Of a stretch of 64,000 nt of DNA, positions 1 to 8,104 are shown in pieces (within the stretch, counting starts at the first letter, position 1; every line of letters begins with the position of its first letter). The position numbers were made by a program, and so were the translations under genes. Below the pieces are notes generated by a model that saw only the letters and a list, made by a program, of their open reading frames with translations, did not search any database and was not told the DNA's origin. This DNA comes from JAAZMI01 sp050942615 (GTDB taxonomy: Bacteria; Bacillota; Dethiobacteria; DTU022; UBA8154), in NCBI GenBank assembly GCA_050942615.1, contig JBMNNQ010000001.1, positions 29,259 to 93,258 on the forward strand. Direction: 5' to 3'.

Positions 1-911
1 TCCATGGCTACGTTACCCGCCCCGACCACAGCTACTTTTTTACCCAGTTTGATCGGTGTGTCATAGTCGGGGAATAAGTAGGCCTTCATCAGGTTTGCCC
101 TGGTTAAAAATTCGTTTGCAGAAAAAACGCCGTTTAGGTTTTCCCCCGGAATGTTCAGGAACATGGGCAATCCTGCCCCGGTGCCGATAAAAACAGCCTG
201 GAAGCCCTCTTCATCAAAGAGTTCATCAATTGTTATGGTTTTCCCTACAACAACGTTTGTTTTAATATCAACACCCAGGCTGGCAATATAATCAACTTCC
301 CGCTGGAGAACTTTTTCCTTGGGCAGCCGGAATTCAGGGATGCCGTAACGGAGGACCCCGCCTGTGGCATGGAAAGCTTCAAAAAGAACAACTTCATGTC
401 CCATCCTGGCTAAGTCGCCGGCAGCAGTCAACCCGGCTGGGCCGGCACCGACAATGGCCACGCGCTTACCGGTAGAGGGCGGCTTGGGAGGCGTTTCCAC
501 CCCTTTGGCCAGTTCATAATCTGCCAGAAAGCGTTCCAACCGGCCGATGGCCACCGGTTCGCCTCTTTTACCGCGCACACAAAAGGATTCACATTGGCTT
601 TCCTGGGGACAGACACGCCCGCAGACTGCCGGCAGGTTATTTTTTTCTTTCAGCTTTTTAATGCCCTCGTCAAATTTTCCTTCAGCAACTAAACCGATAA
701 AACCGGGAATATCCACTTCCACCGGGCAACCTTCAACACATTCAGCCTCTTTACACTGCAGGCAGCGGTTGGCTTCCTTTATTGCTGTTTCAGCATCATA
801 ACCAAAGGGCACCTCATTATAGTTTTTAACACGATCCTGGGGTGTCTGTTCGGGCATCGGATGCTTTTCTTTCATTCTGCGTAATTGCTTAATTTGGTCT
901 TTGTCCAACAT
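1..911 (-). CDS. gltA: NADPH-dependent glutamate synthase small-subunit-like flavoprotein (NfnB/GltA), partial
   Basis: The frame opens with ATG at 911 and runs off the left edge, so only about the first 304 residues are present. The N-terminus carries the cysteine-rich iron-sulfur domain of GltD/NfnB proteins (NRCLQCKEAECVEGCPVEVD near residue 52, then CGRVCPQESQCESFC). A dinucleotide fold with GAGPAG follows near residue 152, and a second one starts at the edge (VVGAGNVAM). The ATG overlaps the stop of the upstream NfnA-like gene (TAATG), so the two are translationally coupled. Such pairs form the electron-bifurcating NADH-dependent reduced ferredoxin:NADP oxidoreductase in anaerobes. Because the family also includes true glutamate synthase beta chains, the NfnB role rests mainly on the NfnA neighbour. 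The C-terminal part cannot be judged. Confidence 0.9.
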   Translation of the reverse strand, partial: MLDKDQIKQLRRMKEKHPMPEQTPQDRVKNYNEVPFGYDAETAIKEANRCLQCKEAECVEGCPVEVDIPGFIGLVAEGKFDEGIKKLKEKNNLPAVCGRVCPQESQCESFCVRGKRGEPVAIGRLERFLADYELAKGVETPPKPPSTGKRVAIVGAGPAGLTAAGDLARMGHEVVLFEAFHATGGVLRYGIPEFRLPKEKVLQREVDYIASLGVDIKTNVVVGKTITIDELFDEEGFQAVFIGTGAGLPMFLNIPGENLNGVFSANEFLTRANLMKAYLFPDYDTPIKLGKKVAVVGAGNVAM

Positions 912-1759
912 TAACGCCCACCTCCACTTCTGCATTCATGTTCATATTTATCCACAGCAACTTTTTCTTCCTGCAGGTACATCTGCCCACGGCGGGTCAG
1001 CTCTACAAAATCAACCTCATGTGCATCAAAAACAGGGCCGTCCACACAGGTAAACTTGGTCTTGCCGCCAACTGTCACCCGGCAACAGCCGCACATTCCC
1101 GTTCCATCCACCATAATGGGGTTTAAACTGACCATGGTTTTAACCCCGTACGGTTTTGTTTGGTTGGAAACGGCGCGCATCATGGGCAGCGGTCCGACAG
1201 CAATTATTTCGTCTATTTTTTGGCTTTTATCATCGAGAAATTTTTGCAGGATGTCAGATACAAAGCCGTGATGGCCTTTTGTTCCGTCATCTGTACAAAC
1301 ATGGAGTTCTTTGCTGACCGCCCGCATTTCATCCTCTAAAATAAGCAGATCGGCTGTCCGCGCCCCAATAATGGAGATTACCTCCATACCGGCCTCGTGA
1401 AAAGCCTTTACCTTCGGGTAGACCGGGGCAATGCCCACGCCGCCGCCTACAGCGATAATCCGGCCTGTGGTGGGCAATTCCATAGCCTGGCCCAGCGGCC
1501 CTACAAAGTCATTCAGGTAATCCCCTTCTTCAAGAGCCCCCAACTGCATGGTGGTTTTTCCAACTTCCTGGAAGATGATTGTAATGGTTCCTTTTTCCTT
1601 ATCACTGTCGGCAATGGTTAAAGGGATTCTTTCACCATTATCATCAACCCGTAAAATAATAAACTGCCCGGGTTGTGCCTTGCGTGCTACAAGCGGTGCT
1701 TCAACTTCCATGAGCTTGGACACATCGGCTAAAACTCTTTTTTTAACTATTTTGAACAT
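911..1759 (-). CDS. nfnA: NfnA-like sulfide/dihydroorotate dehydrogenase-like FAD/NAD-binding subunit
   Basis: This 282-residue protein has the ferredoxin-reductase fold of PyrK and NfnA. It has an N-terminal FAD barrel (QPGQFIILRVDDNGERIPLT), an NAD domain with a glycine-rich GGGVGIAPVYP motif, and a C-terminal 2Fe-2S cluster site GMCGCCRVTVGG...FTC near residues 220-240. It is expected to carry the [2Fe-2S] and FAD of the small Nfn subunit, oxidising NADH and passing electrons to NfnB. I chose ATG 1759 because AAAGGAGG sits just upstream. The frame stays open to 1882, but an ATG at 1810 would overlap a TATAAT-like -10 element at 1812-1817, which argues against the longer form. Its role follows from pairing with the downstream GltA-like gene. 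PyrK is the main alternative, but no pyrD is adjacent. Confidence 0.85.
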   Translation of the reverse strand: MFKIVKKRVLADVSKLMEVEAPLVARKAQPGQFIILRVDDNGERIPLTIADSDKEKGTITIIFQEVGKTTMQLGALEEGDYLNDFVGPLGQAMELPTTGRIIAVGGGVGIAPVYPKVKAFHEAGMEVISIIGARTADLLILEDEMRAVSKELHVCTDDGTKGHHGFVSDILQKFLDDKSQKIDEIIAVGPLPMMRAVSNQTKPYGVKTMVSLNPIMVDGTGMCGCCRVTVGGKTKFTCVDGPVFDAHEVDFVELTRRGQMYLQEEKVAVDKYEHECRSGGGR

Positions 1760-1880
1760 ACAAAAACCTACCTCCTTTACAATGCCCTTTTTTACGATTA
1801 GATTCGCCATGATTATAATAAAGTCCTTTACCAAAAAGGTTGAAAAGAAATATTTATTAATACTGAATATTCTTATAATC

Positions 1881-1925
1881 AAAAAAACCTTCCTTGCCAG
1901 TTGGTTTTTGCTAGCAGGAAGGTTT
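1881..1925 (-). terminator. Rho-independent terminator after nusB
   Basis: On the minus strand, AACCTTCCTGC pairs with GCAAGGAAGGTT, followed directly by a run of T. The hairpin overlaps the nusB stop codon and separates nusB from nfnA. Confidence 0.75.
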
Positions 1926-2330
1926 CGATTCCTGATTTGTTTTCCAGATATTGTCCAGCATACCGTTTACAAAGCGTGCCGCCTCTTCATCCTGGTAAGT
2001 TTTGGTCAGCTCTATGGCTTCGTTGATGGCCACAGCCGGAGGAGTTTCACCCAAGTAAAGCAGTTCGTAAAGTGCCAGGCGCAGTATATTGCGTACCACT
2101 GCTGACAGGCGATCAAATTGCCAGTTAATCAGGTACAGGGAAAGTGTTTTGTCCAGTTCCCCCCTTTCCTCCAGAACACCTTCGACCAATGATCTGCAAA
2201 AAAATTTTTCCTGGTCAGAAAAACCATCATCGCCAAGCAGGTAATGAAGCGCGCAAGCAGGGTCATTTTTGCCAACTTCAATCATAAACAGTATTTTAAA
2301 GGCGTACTCCCTGGGCAACCTTCTTTTCAA
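1911..2330 (-). CDS. nusB: Transcription antitermination factor NusB
   Basis: NusB binds boxA RNA with S10 (NusE) and prevents premature termination, chiefly in rRNA operons. The protein starts with the family signature KRRLPREYAFKILFMIEVGK and ends with the helical stretch ELLYLGETPPAVAINEAIELTKTY and FVNGMLDNI, all typical of NusB. Length is about 139 residues, normal for the family. The open frame extends to a TTG at 2354, but no ribosome site precedes it. The TTG at 2330 is preceded by AAAGGGG at 7-base spacing and gives the usual N-terminus, so I chose it. It is the last gene of the asp23-amaP-DUF2273 run, a common Clostridia arrangement. Confidence 0.9.
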   Translation of the reverse strand: MKRRLPREYAFKILFMIEVGKNDPACALHYLLGDDGFSDQEKFFCRSLVEGVLEERGELDKTLSLYLINWQFDRLSAVVRNILRLALYELLYLGETPPAVAINEAIELTKTYQDEEAARFVNGMLDNIWKTNQESKPSC

Positions 2331-2382
2331 AGCCTGTACCCCTTTCCAGGGCAAGTAGTTTTTGCATACACCAAATTAAAGA

Positions 2383-2613
2383 TCAGTCACGTTCACGTTT
2401 AAACCAGAGTTTTTCCAGGTAATTTTGTATAACTTGGTTCTTTTCTTCCCTGGCGCCCAAATAGATCCCGGCCCCCACGCAAAATAAAACAAAAATCCCC
2501 CGCCAAAAACCAAAAGCCATCAGGATAATGGCTACCAGCAAGCCCAGAAAACCGCCCAAAATTTTGCCAAGGTTTTCGTTAACCAGCTTTAAAAAATTGT
2601 TTCTGTTTAGCAT
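2383..2613 (-). CDS. DUF2273 small membrane protein
   Basis: A 76-residue protein with two closely spaced hydrophobic segments (ILGGFLGLLVAIILMAFGFW and GIFVLFCVGAGIYLG) and a charged C-terminus, matching the DUF2273 family usually encoded beside Asp23 and AmaP proteins. No biochemical function is established; a membrane partner of the Asp23 envelope-stress complex is an inference from context. The frame begins at ATG 2643 inside amaP, but ATG 2613 has a better placed GAGGG site and gives the usual N-terminus (MLNRNNFLKLV). The gene follows the amaP stop by 10 bases. Confidence 0.8.
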   Translation of the reverse strand: MLNRNNFLKLVNENLGKILGGFLGLLVAIILMAFGFWRGIFVLFCVGAGIYLGAREEKNQVIQNYLEKLWFKRERD

Positions 2614-2623
2614 ATTCACACCC

Positions 2624-3160
2624 TCAACGAACCTTTTTTTCAATTGTTTCCTGGGCGATATTCTCCACCAGCACCTTTACCTCGGCTACATTTGCCCCGC
2701 TAATTTCCTGCACATAGCGGCGCACTTTTTCCTGCAGTTCACTTACCAGAGCAGGGACAGGCAGATCGGGAATAATGCGGATGCGCAGGTAGATAACCAG
2801 GCCCTGTTCTGTAAAATTAATGCGGGTGTTAACCTCCCTGATGCCTTTGATTTTGCGGGAGGCCGTTAAAACCATATTTTCAATCGCGCGGAAGGAGATA
2901 CGGATCTCACCAACTTCTGAAAAGTTAACGATATTTCCATTTTTTTCTTTTTCCCGGCCCTGTGCAGAAAAAATCAACAAAATAACTCCCACAATTAAAA
3001 GCAGGAAACCTGCAAGGGTATAACGCAGGTCACCGGTAAGCTTGTTAACAAAAAGAAAAAATTCTGTTGTAAAATACCCCAGCGTGATCAAAGCGAGAAA
3101 AAGCCCACCCAAAACACCACCGATTCCCAGAACAGCCAGGGTAATACGTCTTCCCCCCAT
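2624..3160 (-). CDS. amaP: Alkaline shock response membrane anchor protein AmaP
   Basis: AmaP tethers Asp23-type proteins to the membrane. This 178-residue protein has two N-terminal transmembrane segments (LAVLGIGGVLGGLFLALITLG and TLAGFLLLIVGVILLIFSAQ). A C-terminal Asp23-like domain follows, with an IREVNTRINFTEQGLVIYL stretch and the SELQEKVRRYVQEISGANV segment typical of the fold. AAGGAGG lies about 13 bases before ATG 3160, slightly far but the only clear site. It sits between asp23 and DUF2273 in an apparent operon, with an intercistronic hairpin ahead of it that may reduce expression relative to asp23. Confidence 0.85.
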   Translation of the reverse strand: MGGRRITLAVLGIGGVLGGLFLALITLGYFTTEFFLFVNKLTGDLRYTLAGFLLLIVGVILLIFSAQGREKEKNGNIVNFSEVGEIRISFRAIENMVLTASRKIKGIREVNTRINFTEQGLVIYLRIRIIPDLPVPALVSELQEKVRRYVQEISGANVAEVKVLVENIAQETIEKKVR

Positions 3161-3196
3161 TAGAAAAAACCAGCCTCCTTCTACAAAGCAGGAAAA

Positions 3197-3234
3197 GCTA
3201 ACCCCCTGTTAAAAAATATTTACAGGAGGTTAGC
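3197..3234 (-). terminator. Intercistronic hairpin between asp23 and amaP
   Basis: GCTAACC and CCTGT pair with ACAGG and GGTTAGC around an AT-rich loop, followed on the minus strand by only four T. It lies just after the asp23 stop, so it could be a partial terminator or a 3'-end stabiliser favouring asp23 over the membrane genes. Confidence 0.6.
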
Positions 3235-3244
3235 CCTGAAAGCG

Positions 3245-3631
3245 CTATTTAGATTCTTCCTCTTCCGATTTTTGTTGTGGAAAACTGACACCCTGAATAT
3301 GAACATTCACTTTGACAACCTTTAAACCCGTCATGTTTTCAACCGCTTTTTTGACATTTTCCTGTACATTCCAGGCCACATCGGGGATGCGGGAACCATA
3401 GCCGACGATCATGAACAAATCTACGGCAGCCTCTTCTTCCCCGACTTCCACTTTTACTCCCTTGGATAAATTTTTACGCCCCAGGGCTTCGGCAATACCC
3501 CCGGCAATACCCCCGCTCATGCTGGCCACGCCATCAACTTCTGTAGCTGCCAACCCGGCAATAATTGAAACAACCTCATCAGCAATGCGAATTGATCCCA
3601 GTTCAGAAGGAAGAGCACGGTTTTCAGTCAT
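3245..3631 (-). CDS. Asp23/Gls24 family envelope stress response protein
   Basis: A 128-residue Asp23 (DUF322) protein with the family motifs SIRIADEVVSIIAGLAATEV, DGVASMSGG, a conserved core IVGYGSRIPDVAWNVQENVK and the C-terminal VKVNVHIQGV strand. Such proteins coat the inner face of the cell envelope and respond to alkaline or cell-wall stress, held by AmaP. ATG 3631 is preceded by AAGGAGG at good spacing. It is the first gene of the asp23-amaP-DUF2273-nusB unit, with a sigma-A-like promoter at 3680-3709. It also follows spoIIIAH in the same direction. Confidence 0.9.
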   Translation of the reverse strand: MTENRALPSELGSIRIADEVVSIIAGLAATEVDGVASMSGGIAGGIAEALGRKNLSKGVKVEVGEEEAAVDLFMIVGYGSRIPDVAWNVQENVKKAVENMTGLKVVKVNVHIQGVSFPQQKSEEEESK

Positions 3632-3679
3632 TTTTATTCCTCCTTTTTTAAACCTTTAAATCTAGAAGACTCATTTTTA

Positions 3680-3709
3680 ATTATACCAAATATTAACTAC
3701 ATTTATCAA
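3680..3709 (-). promoter_or_regulatory. Sigma-A-type promoter for asp23 operon
   Basis: Minus strand reads TTGATA, an 18-base spacer, then TATAAT. It lies about 50 bases before the asp23 start, in the AT-rich gap after spoIIIAH. Confidence 0.65.
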
Positions 3710-3772
3710 ATAAATATTTCCTTAAGTTACAGCTTTCCCGGCATTTTTATGAGAAAAACAAAGAATGTATGC

Positions 3773-4303
3773 CTATTTGTGTTGTATAACCTGTACCTCT
3801 TCCCGGGGAATTTCAATGGTTGCGGCCACCGTTTCGGTGACTCGCAAAAAATCCTCCGCCTCCAGTTTTTCAGTTTCAACCATCACTATTGTACCCTTCC
3901 TGCAGGAAAATAAAAGGGCGTCTTTATACCCCTGCGCCTTAAGCAGGTTTTCAGCAAGCAGTTCTTTTTCCATCAAATTGACCAGTTGTAAAAGCTGTTG
4001 TTCCGCCTCCAGCCTGGCTTCCGATCCCACCTGGGGATTGTTGATCATTTCGTTGAGCATTTCTGTTTCCTGGCTCCTGATCCGCTCCCTTTCCAGGCGG
4101 TATTCCATAAAAAATTCCTGGGAACTGTCAAAACTCCAACTTTCCGGTCCAGCGTTAAGGCCCGCAGTGGTCAGAGGCTGAAATACTTCTTCATCAGGTA
4201 TTATCTCTATCCTGCACATTTCCTTTTCTACCCCGCTTAAGAACATATAGGTTACAGCTGCCACCAAAAGGAGACTAAAAACCCAAACCATTTTCCTGTT
4301 CAT
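3773..4303 (-). CDS. spoIIIAH: Stage III sporulation protein AH (SpoIIIAH)
   Basis: SpoIIIAH sits in the mother-cell membrane and binds forespore SpoIIQ, forming the channel that keeps the engulfed forespore active. This 176-residue protein has one N-terminal membrane segment (MVWVFSLLLVAAVTYMFLSG), a central helical part (EYRLERERIRSQETEMLNEM) and a C-terminal EscJ/YscJ-like ring-building domain (KGTIVMVETEKLEAEDFLRV). It is somewhat shorter than Bacillus SpoIIIAH. It is the last gene of the spoIIIA operon, 28 bases after spoIIIAG. Confidence 0.85.
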   Translation of the reverse strand: MNRKMVWVFSLLLVAAVTYMFLSGVEKEMCRIEIIPDEEVFQPLTTAGLNAGPESWSFDSSQEFFMEYRLERERIRSQETEMLNEMINNPQVGSEARLEAEQQLLQLVNLMEKELLAENLLKAQGYKDALLFSCRKGTIVMVETEKLEAEDFLRVTETVAATIEIPREEVQVIQHK

Positions 4304-4331
4304 TGTTTTAAAAATTCACCACCTTTTATTT

Positions 4332-4955
4332 TCAGTTCTTGCCCAGGGGTAAAACAGCTATCCTGTGTACCGGCAGGTTCAAAACGCTTTGGATGGCGCG
4401 GATTACCCTTAAACGCAGACCACTGTTTTCCACGCCCTGCGCTACCACCAGCACTCCCGTAATCCGGGGCATACTTTCACTTAAAAGCAGGGGTTTTTCC
4501 CCCCCGTTTGCTTCCCGTAACAGGATATAATTTTCTTTACTGTTGTTTTCCAGGATTTCTCTTTGCCCCCCCTCCCGATCACTTTCTGCGGTTTGCTTAC
4601 TGTTTTCTTCATGAACCAGGCCATAGGTTGACTCCTTACTACCGGCAAAATTGATAAATACCTGTACCTGACTGATTCCATCTATATGCTCCAGGACCTG
4701 TTGTAATGATTGGCACAAATCTTTTTCATATGTATTTGCAACCATGAAGGAAACCTCTGTTTCTTCCGGTGGTTGCCCGTTGGGTAAAGAAGCTTTTTTG
4801 AACGGCGTAAAAAGTGAACCGGCAAACATTAGTATTATCCCCAGGAGGAGTAAGGATAATAGAAAATAATTTTTCCTTTTATCCCTGAAAAATTTTCCCG
4901 TAAAAAAATCCTTGAACAAAGCAAACGTCTTATTTTTGGGTTCTTTACTGGACAT
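4332..4955 (-). CDS. spoIIIAG: Stage III sporulation protein AG (SpoIIIAG)
   Basis: SpoIIIAG forms a large oligomeric ring in the intermembrane space of the sporulating cell. The protein has a cytoplasmic N-terminus, one membrane segment (NYFLLSLLLLGIILMFAGSL) and an extracytoplasmic ring-building domain. That domain includes LCQSLQQVLEHIDGISQVQV and the family ending ITGVLVVAQGVENSGLRLRV followed by VLNLPVHRIAVLP. The frame begins at GTG 4964, but ATG 4955 has AAAGGTGG at suitable spacing and is preferred, giving 207 residues. It lies 12 bases after spoIIIAF. Confidence 0.9.
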   Translation of the reverse strand: MSSKEPKNKTFALFKDFFTGKFFRDKRKNYFLLSLLLLGIILMFAGSLFTPFKKASLPNGQPPEETEVSFMVANTYEKDLCQSLQQVLEHIDGISQVQVFINFAGSKESTYGLVHEENSKQTAESDREGGQREILENNSKENYILLREANGGEKPLLLSESMPRITGVLVVAQGVENSGLRLRVIRAIQSVLNLPVHRIAVLPLGKN

Positions 4956-4967
4956 GGTCCCCACCTT

Positions 4968-5645
4968 TCAAGGCCGAATTTCGACTTCAACATTTTCAGG
5001 GGGAAGTCGAAAATAGGCGGCCAGATACTTTTCAACTTCCCTTGTTTGGCCCCCGTTGCTGCCCGGGGAAACCCTGCCTTCACCTGTATTGTTTACGCTG
5101 CTGTTTTCCCGGGAGGCCCCTTTGTTTGAGGAGGCCACCTCCACAGCAATATTTACCTCCTCAAATTTTCCGGGGGCAGAAACCTCCTTGACAAATTTTT
5201 TTTCCTGCACAACTGCATAAATATGTTTGAACAAACCAAATTCCTTGCTGTCAGGGTTATCCTCCGTTGTAATCTGCAGGTCAAGTAAATCCTGTTGAAA
5301 TTCCCGGGCCAGCTCCGCTGTTAATAGGTCGTATACTTTGGCTTGGTATTCTTCCAGGGCATTTTTCATTTTTTCTTTATACAGCTGTTCTCCACGACCC
5401 AGGATCGCCTCCAATTCTGCCCTGTTTTCATTTTCCATATTGTTCACCAGGGGAGGAATTTCCCAATATGGTGCCAGGTGCATTATTTTTTGCAGGGGGG
5501 TGATCAGTGTAAAAATAAGCAGTATCCCGATGAGCATGCGTAAATAACGGCGAAAAACCCCTTGCGGCAAAATCATTTCCAAAAGGGTGCTGATAAAAAT
5601 GAGGATGACAATGTAACGGATAAGCCCCCCGATTGTTTCCATCAT
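4968..5645 (-). CDS. spoIIIAF: Stage III sporulation protein AF (SpoIIIAF)
   Basis: A 225-residue protein with two N-terminal membrane segments (IRYIVILIFISTLLEMILP and LRMLIGILLIFTLITPLQKI) followed by a soluble extracytoplasmic domain, the architecture of SpoIIIAF. The C-terminus ends with YFRLPPENVEVEIRP, the usual family close. SpoIIIAF is one of the ring-forming parts of the SpoIIIA-SpoIIQ channel. A GAAGGATG site lies upstream of two adjacent ATG codons; the first is used here. It lies between spoIIIAE and spoIIIAG with short gaps, as in other spore formers. Confidence 0.9.
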   Translation of the reverse strand: MMETIGGLIRYIVILIFISTLLEMILPQGVFRRYLRMLIGILLIFTLITPLQKIMHLAPYWEIPPLVNNMENENRAELEAILGRGEQLYKEKMKNALEEYQAKVYDLLTAELAREFQQDLLDLQITTEDNPDSKEFGLFKHIYAVVQEKKFVKEVSAPGKFEEVNIAVEVASSNKGASRENSSVNNTGEGRVSPGSNGGQTREVEKYLAAYFRLPPENVEVEIRP

Positions 5646-5671
5646 CTTTATTCATCCTTCCAGCCGGTTTT

Positions 5672-6898
5672 TCAGCGCAGCATGATCGTGGCGTTACTGA
5701 TGCCGATGATGATGGCCACACCGATAAAAAAGACGAGGGCTACCGCGGCTACAGCAGCAAAAATCATCGTCAGGCATTTGCTCATGGATTCCAGGGCACC
5801 GCCCAGGGTAGTTTCCCCCAGGGGTTGAATTAAAGCGCTGCAGACCTTGTAGATACTGATGACAGCCAGTATTTTCAGTAAGGGAAAAACCGTAATCAGG
5901 GCCAATATAACCAGGCCCATAATAGTTGCACTGTTTTTAATTAACATGGAATAGCCAAGGACGGTTTCTATTGCATCGGCAAGCTTGCCTCCCACTACCG
6001 GAATAAAAGCACCGGTCATAAATTTAGCTGTTTTCAGCGTCAAGGCATCACCAATGCCCCCGGCTACCCCCTGAATAGACATAAAACCGGTAAATAGTGT
6101 TAACAAAAGCCCCAAACTTATGATACTGATATCTTTAAATAGATCAGCCAGGCGGTTGATCTTGAAATGCGGCGAAAAATGATCTACCAAGTACAGAATA
6201 GTTGCCAGGAAAATCAGGGGAAAAATTATATTATTAATCAGGGAAGCGCTGAAATTAACGGCAAAGATGATCAAGGGATGAAAAAGGCTGACCGAGGCAA
6301 CATGGCCCAAGGAGGCCATTAAAGTTAACAAAACCGGCAGCAGGGCAAGCATAAAGTTTACCATGTTTTCTACAGTATGTTTCCCGGTTTCAGCAACCAT
6401 TGTAAAACTTTTCATAGCCAGTCCCAACAGCACGAAAAAGGCAACGGCTTCCGTCAACCGTGCAACTTCTTCAGAACTAAAAGCCCCCTGCAAACTTTTT
6501 AAAAGTGCGGCAGCTACCGCTAAAAAAAGGAGCTGGCCCAGCAGGCCCAAGTTGGTGATTACCTCTGCCAACAGGTAGCGGCCCAGTCCTGCGCATATTT
6601 CCCGAAAAGGAACCAGGCCCCCCTCCCCCTTTTTCCAGATATCCCTGATGTTCCAGGAGGGTAAAAATTCGCCCATTTCGTCTTCCAATTCATACCAATA
6701 TTTTTCTACCTGCTCCCAACCTTCCAAAGGAGGGGCCTCTTCATCCTCGCCTGCCATCAAAACACCTGCCGGGGCCGCCCCCTGCCGGGCCATAACCCCC
6801 CCGGGGGATGTCCAAATCAGCACCACTAGAAAAAAGGTCAGGAAAACTTTTGTCGGTGAAAATTTTTCCGTACCCATCCTGTTGCACCCTGCCTCCAT
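5672..6898 (-). CDS. spoIIIAE: Stage III sporulation protein AE (SpoIIIAE)
   Basis: SpoIIIAE is the large polytopic membrane part of the SpoIIIA channel. This 408-residue protein starts with a signal-like hydrophobic segment (VFLTFFLVVLIWTSPGGVMA). An extracytoplasmic stretch follows, then at least six membrane segments, and the conserved core FMTGAFIPVVGGKLADAIET near the C-terminal third. Length is normal. Two starts are possible: ATG 6898, used here with AGGT close upstream, or ATG 6877 with GGAGG at long spacing. It follows spoIIIAD by seven bases. Confidence 0.92.
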   Translation of the reverse strand: MEAGCNRMGTEKFSPTKVFLTFFLVVLIWTSPGGVMARQGAAPAGVLMAGEDEEAPPLEGWEQVEKYWYELEDEMGEFLPSWNIRDIWKKGEGGLVPFREICAGLGRYLLAEVITNLGLLGQLLFLAVAAALLKSLQGAFSSEEVARLTEAVAFFVLLGLAMKSFTMVAETGKHTVENMVNFMLALLPVLLTLMASLGHVASVSLFHPLIIFAVNFSASLINNIIFPLIFLATILYLVDHFSPHFKINRLADLFKDISIISLGLLLTLFTGFMSIQGVAGGIGDALTLKTAKFMTGAFIPVVGGKLADAIETVLGYSMLIKNSATIMGLVILALITVFPLLKILAVISIYKVCSALIQPLGETTLGGALESMSKCLTMIFAAVAAVALVFFIGVAIIIGISNATIMLR

Positions 6899-6905
6899 AT
6901 TTTAC

Positions 6906-7292
6906 CTATGGTATAAAATTGATAATTCCTTCTAAAATAGCCACAAGTATAGGTATGGCCATGATTAAAATCAGTATTTTGCCGGCGAATTCAATTTTAG
7001 CAGCAATGTTAACGTCACCTGCATCTTTACATATCTGTGCCCCAAATTCAGCAAGGTAGGCGACACCGATTACACGCATCAGAATTCTTAAAAAAACAGT
7101 ATTTATTTCCGCTTGCAGGGCTAAATCAGTTATTACATCAATAATCATTTTTAAATACCCTAAAACGTATACAACAATTGCTATTCCTACGCCGATCGAT
7201 AATAGCTGGGCCAGTTCGGGCCGGCTTTGACGAATAAAAAGGATAAAAATTGTGGCGATTACCCCAAATACCATGACCTGTGCAATTTCCAC
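6906..7292 (-). CDS. spoIIIAD: Stage III sporulation protein AD (SpoIIIAD)
   Basis: A 128-residue, almost entirely hydrophobic protein with four predicted membrane helices, matching SpoIIIAD in length and in segments such as VIGVAYLAEFGAQICKDAGD near residue 75. It belongs to the membrane platform of the mother-cell channel, with SpoIIIAB, AC and AE. It lies 17 bases after spoIIIAC and shares the SpoIIIAC/AD fold with it. Confidence 0.9.
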   Translation of the reverse strand: MEIAQVMVFGVIATIFILFIRQSRPELAQLLSIGVGIAIVVYVLGYLKMIIDVITDLALQAEINTVFLRILMRVIGVAYLAEFGAQICKDAGDVNIAAKIEFAGKILILIMAIPILVAILEGIINFIP

Positions 7293-7309
7293 GGAGCAGC
7301 AACACCCAC

Positions 7310-7516
7310 TTAATATAAATTAAAAATGTCGCGGATACTGGTAAAAAGATCTCCCAAGAGTTGTAAAACCAGGAGAAGCACAATTACGACACCAACCAAG
7401 GTCAGCATTTGTGCCTGTTCCTCCTTACCGGCTTGTTTGAGGACAATGTTTAAAACAGAAATAAAAATACCAATGCCGGCGATCTGAAAAAGGAGATCGA
7501 CCCTCAAAACATGCAT
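7310..7516 (-). CDS. spoIIIAC: Stage III sporulation protein AC (SpoIIIAC)
   Basis: A 68-residue, two-helix membrane protein (LLFQIAGIGIFISVLNIVL and MLTLVGVVIVLLLVLQLLG) ending in DLFTSIRDIFNLY, characteristic of SpoIIIAC. The frame extends to 7540, but ATG 7516 follows a GGAGG-rich ribosome site and gives the usual family length. It belongs to the SpoIIIA membrane platform. A GC-rich intercistronic hairpin precedes it. Confidence 0.9.
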   Translation of the reverse strand: MHVLRVDLLFQIAGIGIFISVLNIVLKQAGKEEQAQMLTLVGVVIVLLLVLQLLGDLFTSIRDIFNLY

Positions 7517-7541
7517 TTTCAACCCCCTTCCTCCCTGCAAA

Positions 7542-7579
7542 GCCCCGGGTTTTAGACACCCGGGCTGTTTGCCCGGCCC
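7542..7579 (-). other. GC-rich intercistronic hairpin, spoIIIAB-spoIIIAC
   Basis: CCCGGG is repeated as an inverted pair around TGTCTAAAA, with a flanking GCCGGGC arm. No T run follows, so a mid-operon RNA processing or stability element is more likely than a terminator. No function is known. Confidence 0.45.
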
Positions 7580-8104
7580 CTAAAGAAGAAAAATAACCAA
7601 AGTGATACCGCCCAGCAACCCTAAATATTTCCAAACCTTATCATTCTTTTGTAGTTCATCCTGTGCCTCCCGGTGAACCTGCCGCAACAGCTCTTTAACT
7701 AATTTAATTTGTCGCAGTTGATCATTTTTATCGCCCTTTCCCCAGGCCAGTCCCAGTCTTTCCAACAGCTGGCTGCCGGCAGGGGAAAGGGATAAGCGGG
7801 CTGCGCTGTTTTTCAAGGCCTTTTGCCAGCATTCCCCGGCACTCAGGCCCCTGTTTTTTTGCATTTCCCCGGCTGCATCACGAAAGACAGCCCCCACCGG
7901 CCCTTTCAATTTTGCGCCGATGTTTATAAAAGCCCGCGGCAGGGGGGTCAGACCATAGCTTACTTCCGTGGAAAACAGTTCCAACCCGACCAGGAGTTCT
8001 TCCAGTTGAAGAACGCGCTGCCGGTAATAAAAAGAAACGCCATTTCCATAAAGATAGGCAGCAGTAATAATCAAAGCTGCTCCCAAACCCTTGAGGTAGA
8101 TCAT
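7580..8104 (-). CDS. spoIIIAB: Stage III sporulation protein AB (SpoIIIAB)
   Basis: SpoIIIAB resembles the type II secretion inner-membrane platform (GspF-like) within the spore channel. This 174-residue protein has an N-terminal membrane segment, the conserved LQLEELLVGLELFSTEVSYG and TPLPRAFINIG stretch, a helical middle and a final C-terminal membrane segment (YLGLLGGITLVIFLL). The ATG overlaps the spoIIIAA stop (ATGA), giving translational coupling between the ATPase and its platform. Confidence 0.92.
   Translation of the reverse strand: MIYLKGLGAALIITAAYLYGNGVSFYYRQRVLQLEELLVGLELFSTEVSYGLTPLPRAFINIGAKLKGPVGAVFRDAAGEMQKNRGLSAGECWQKALKNSAARLSLSPAGSQLLERLGLAWGKGDKNDQLRQIKLVKELLRQVHREAQDELQKNDKVWKYLGLLGGITLVIFLL

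Noticed and set aside
1760..1882. Longer N-terminus of the NfnA-like protein
   Set aside because: The extension is AT-rich, overlaps a TATAAT-like element and lacks a ribosome site, while the internal ATG has a strong one.
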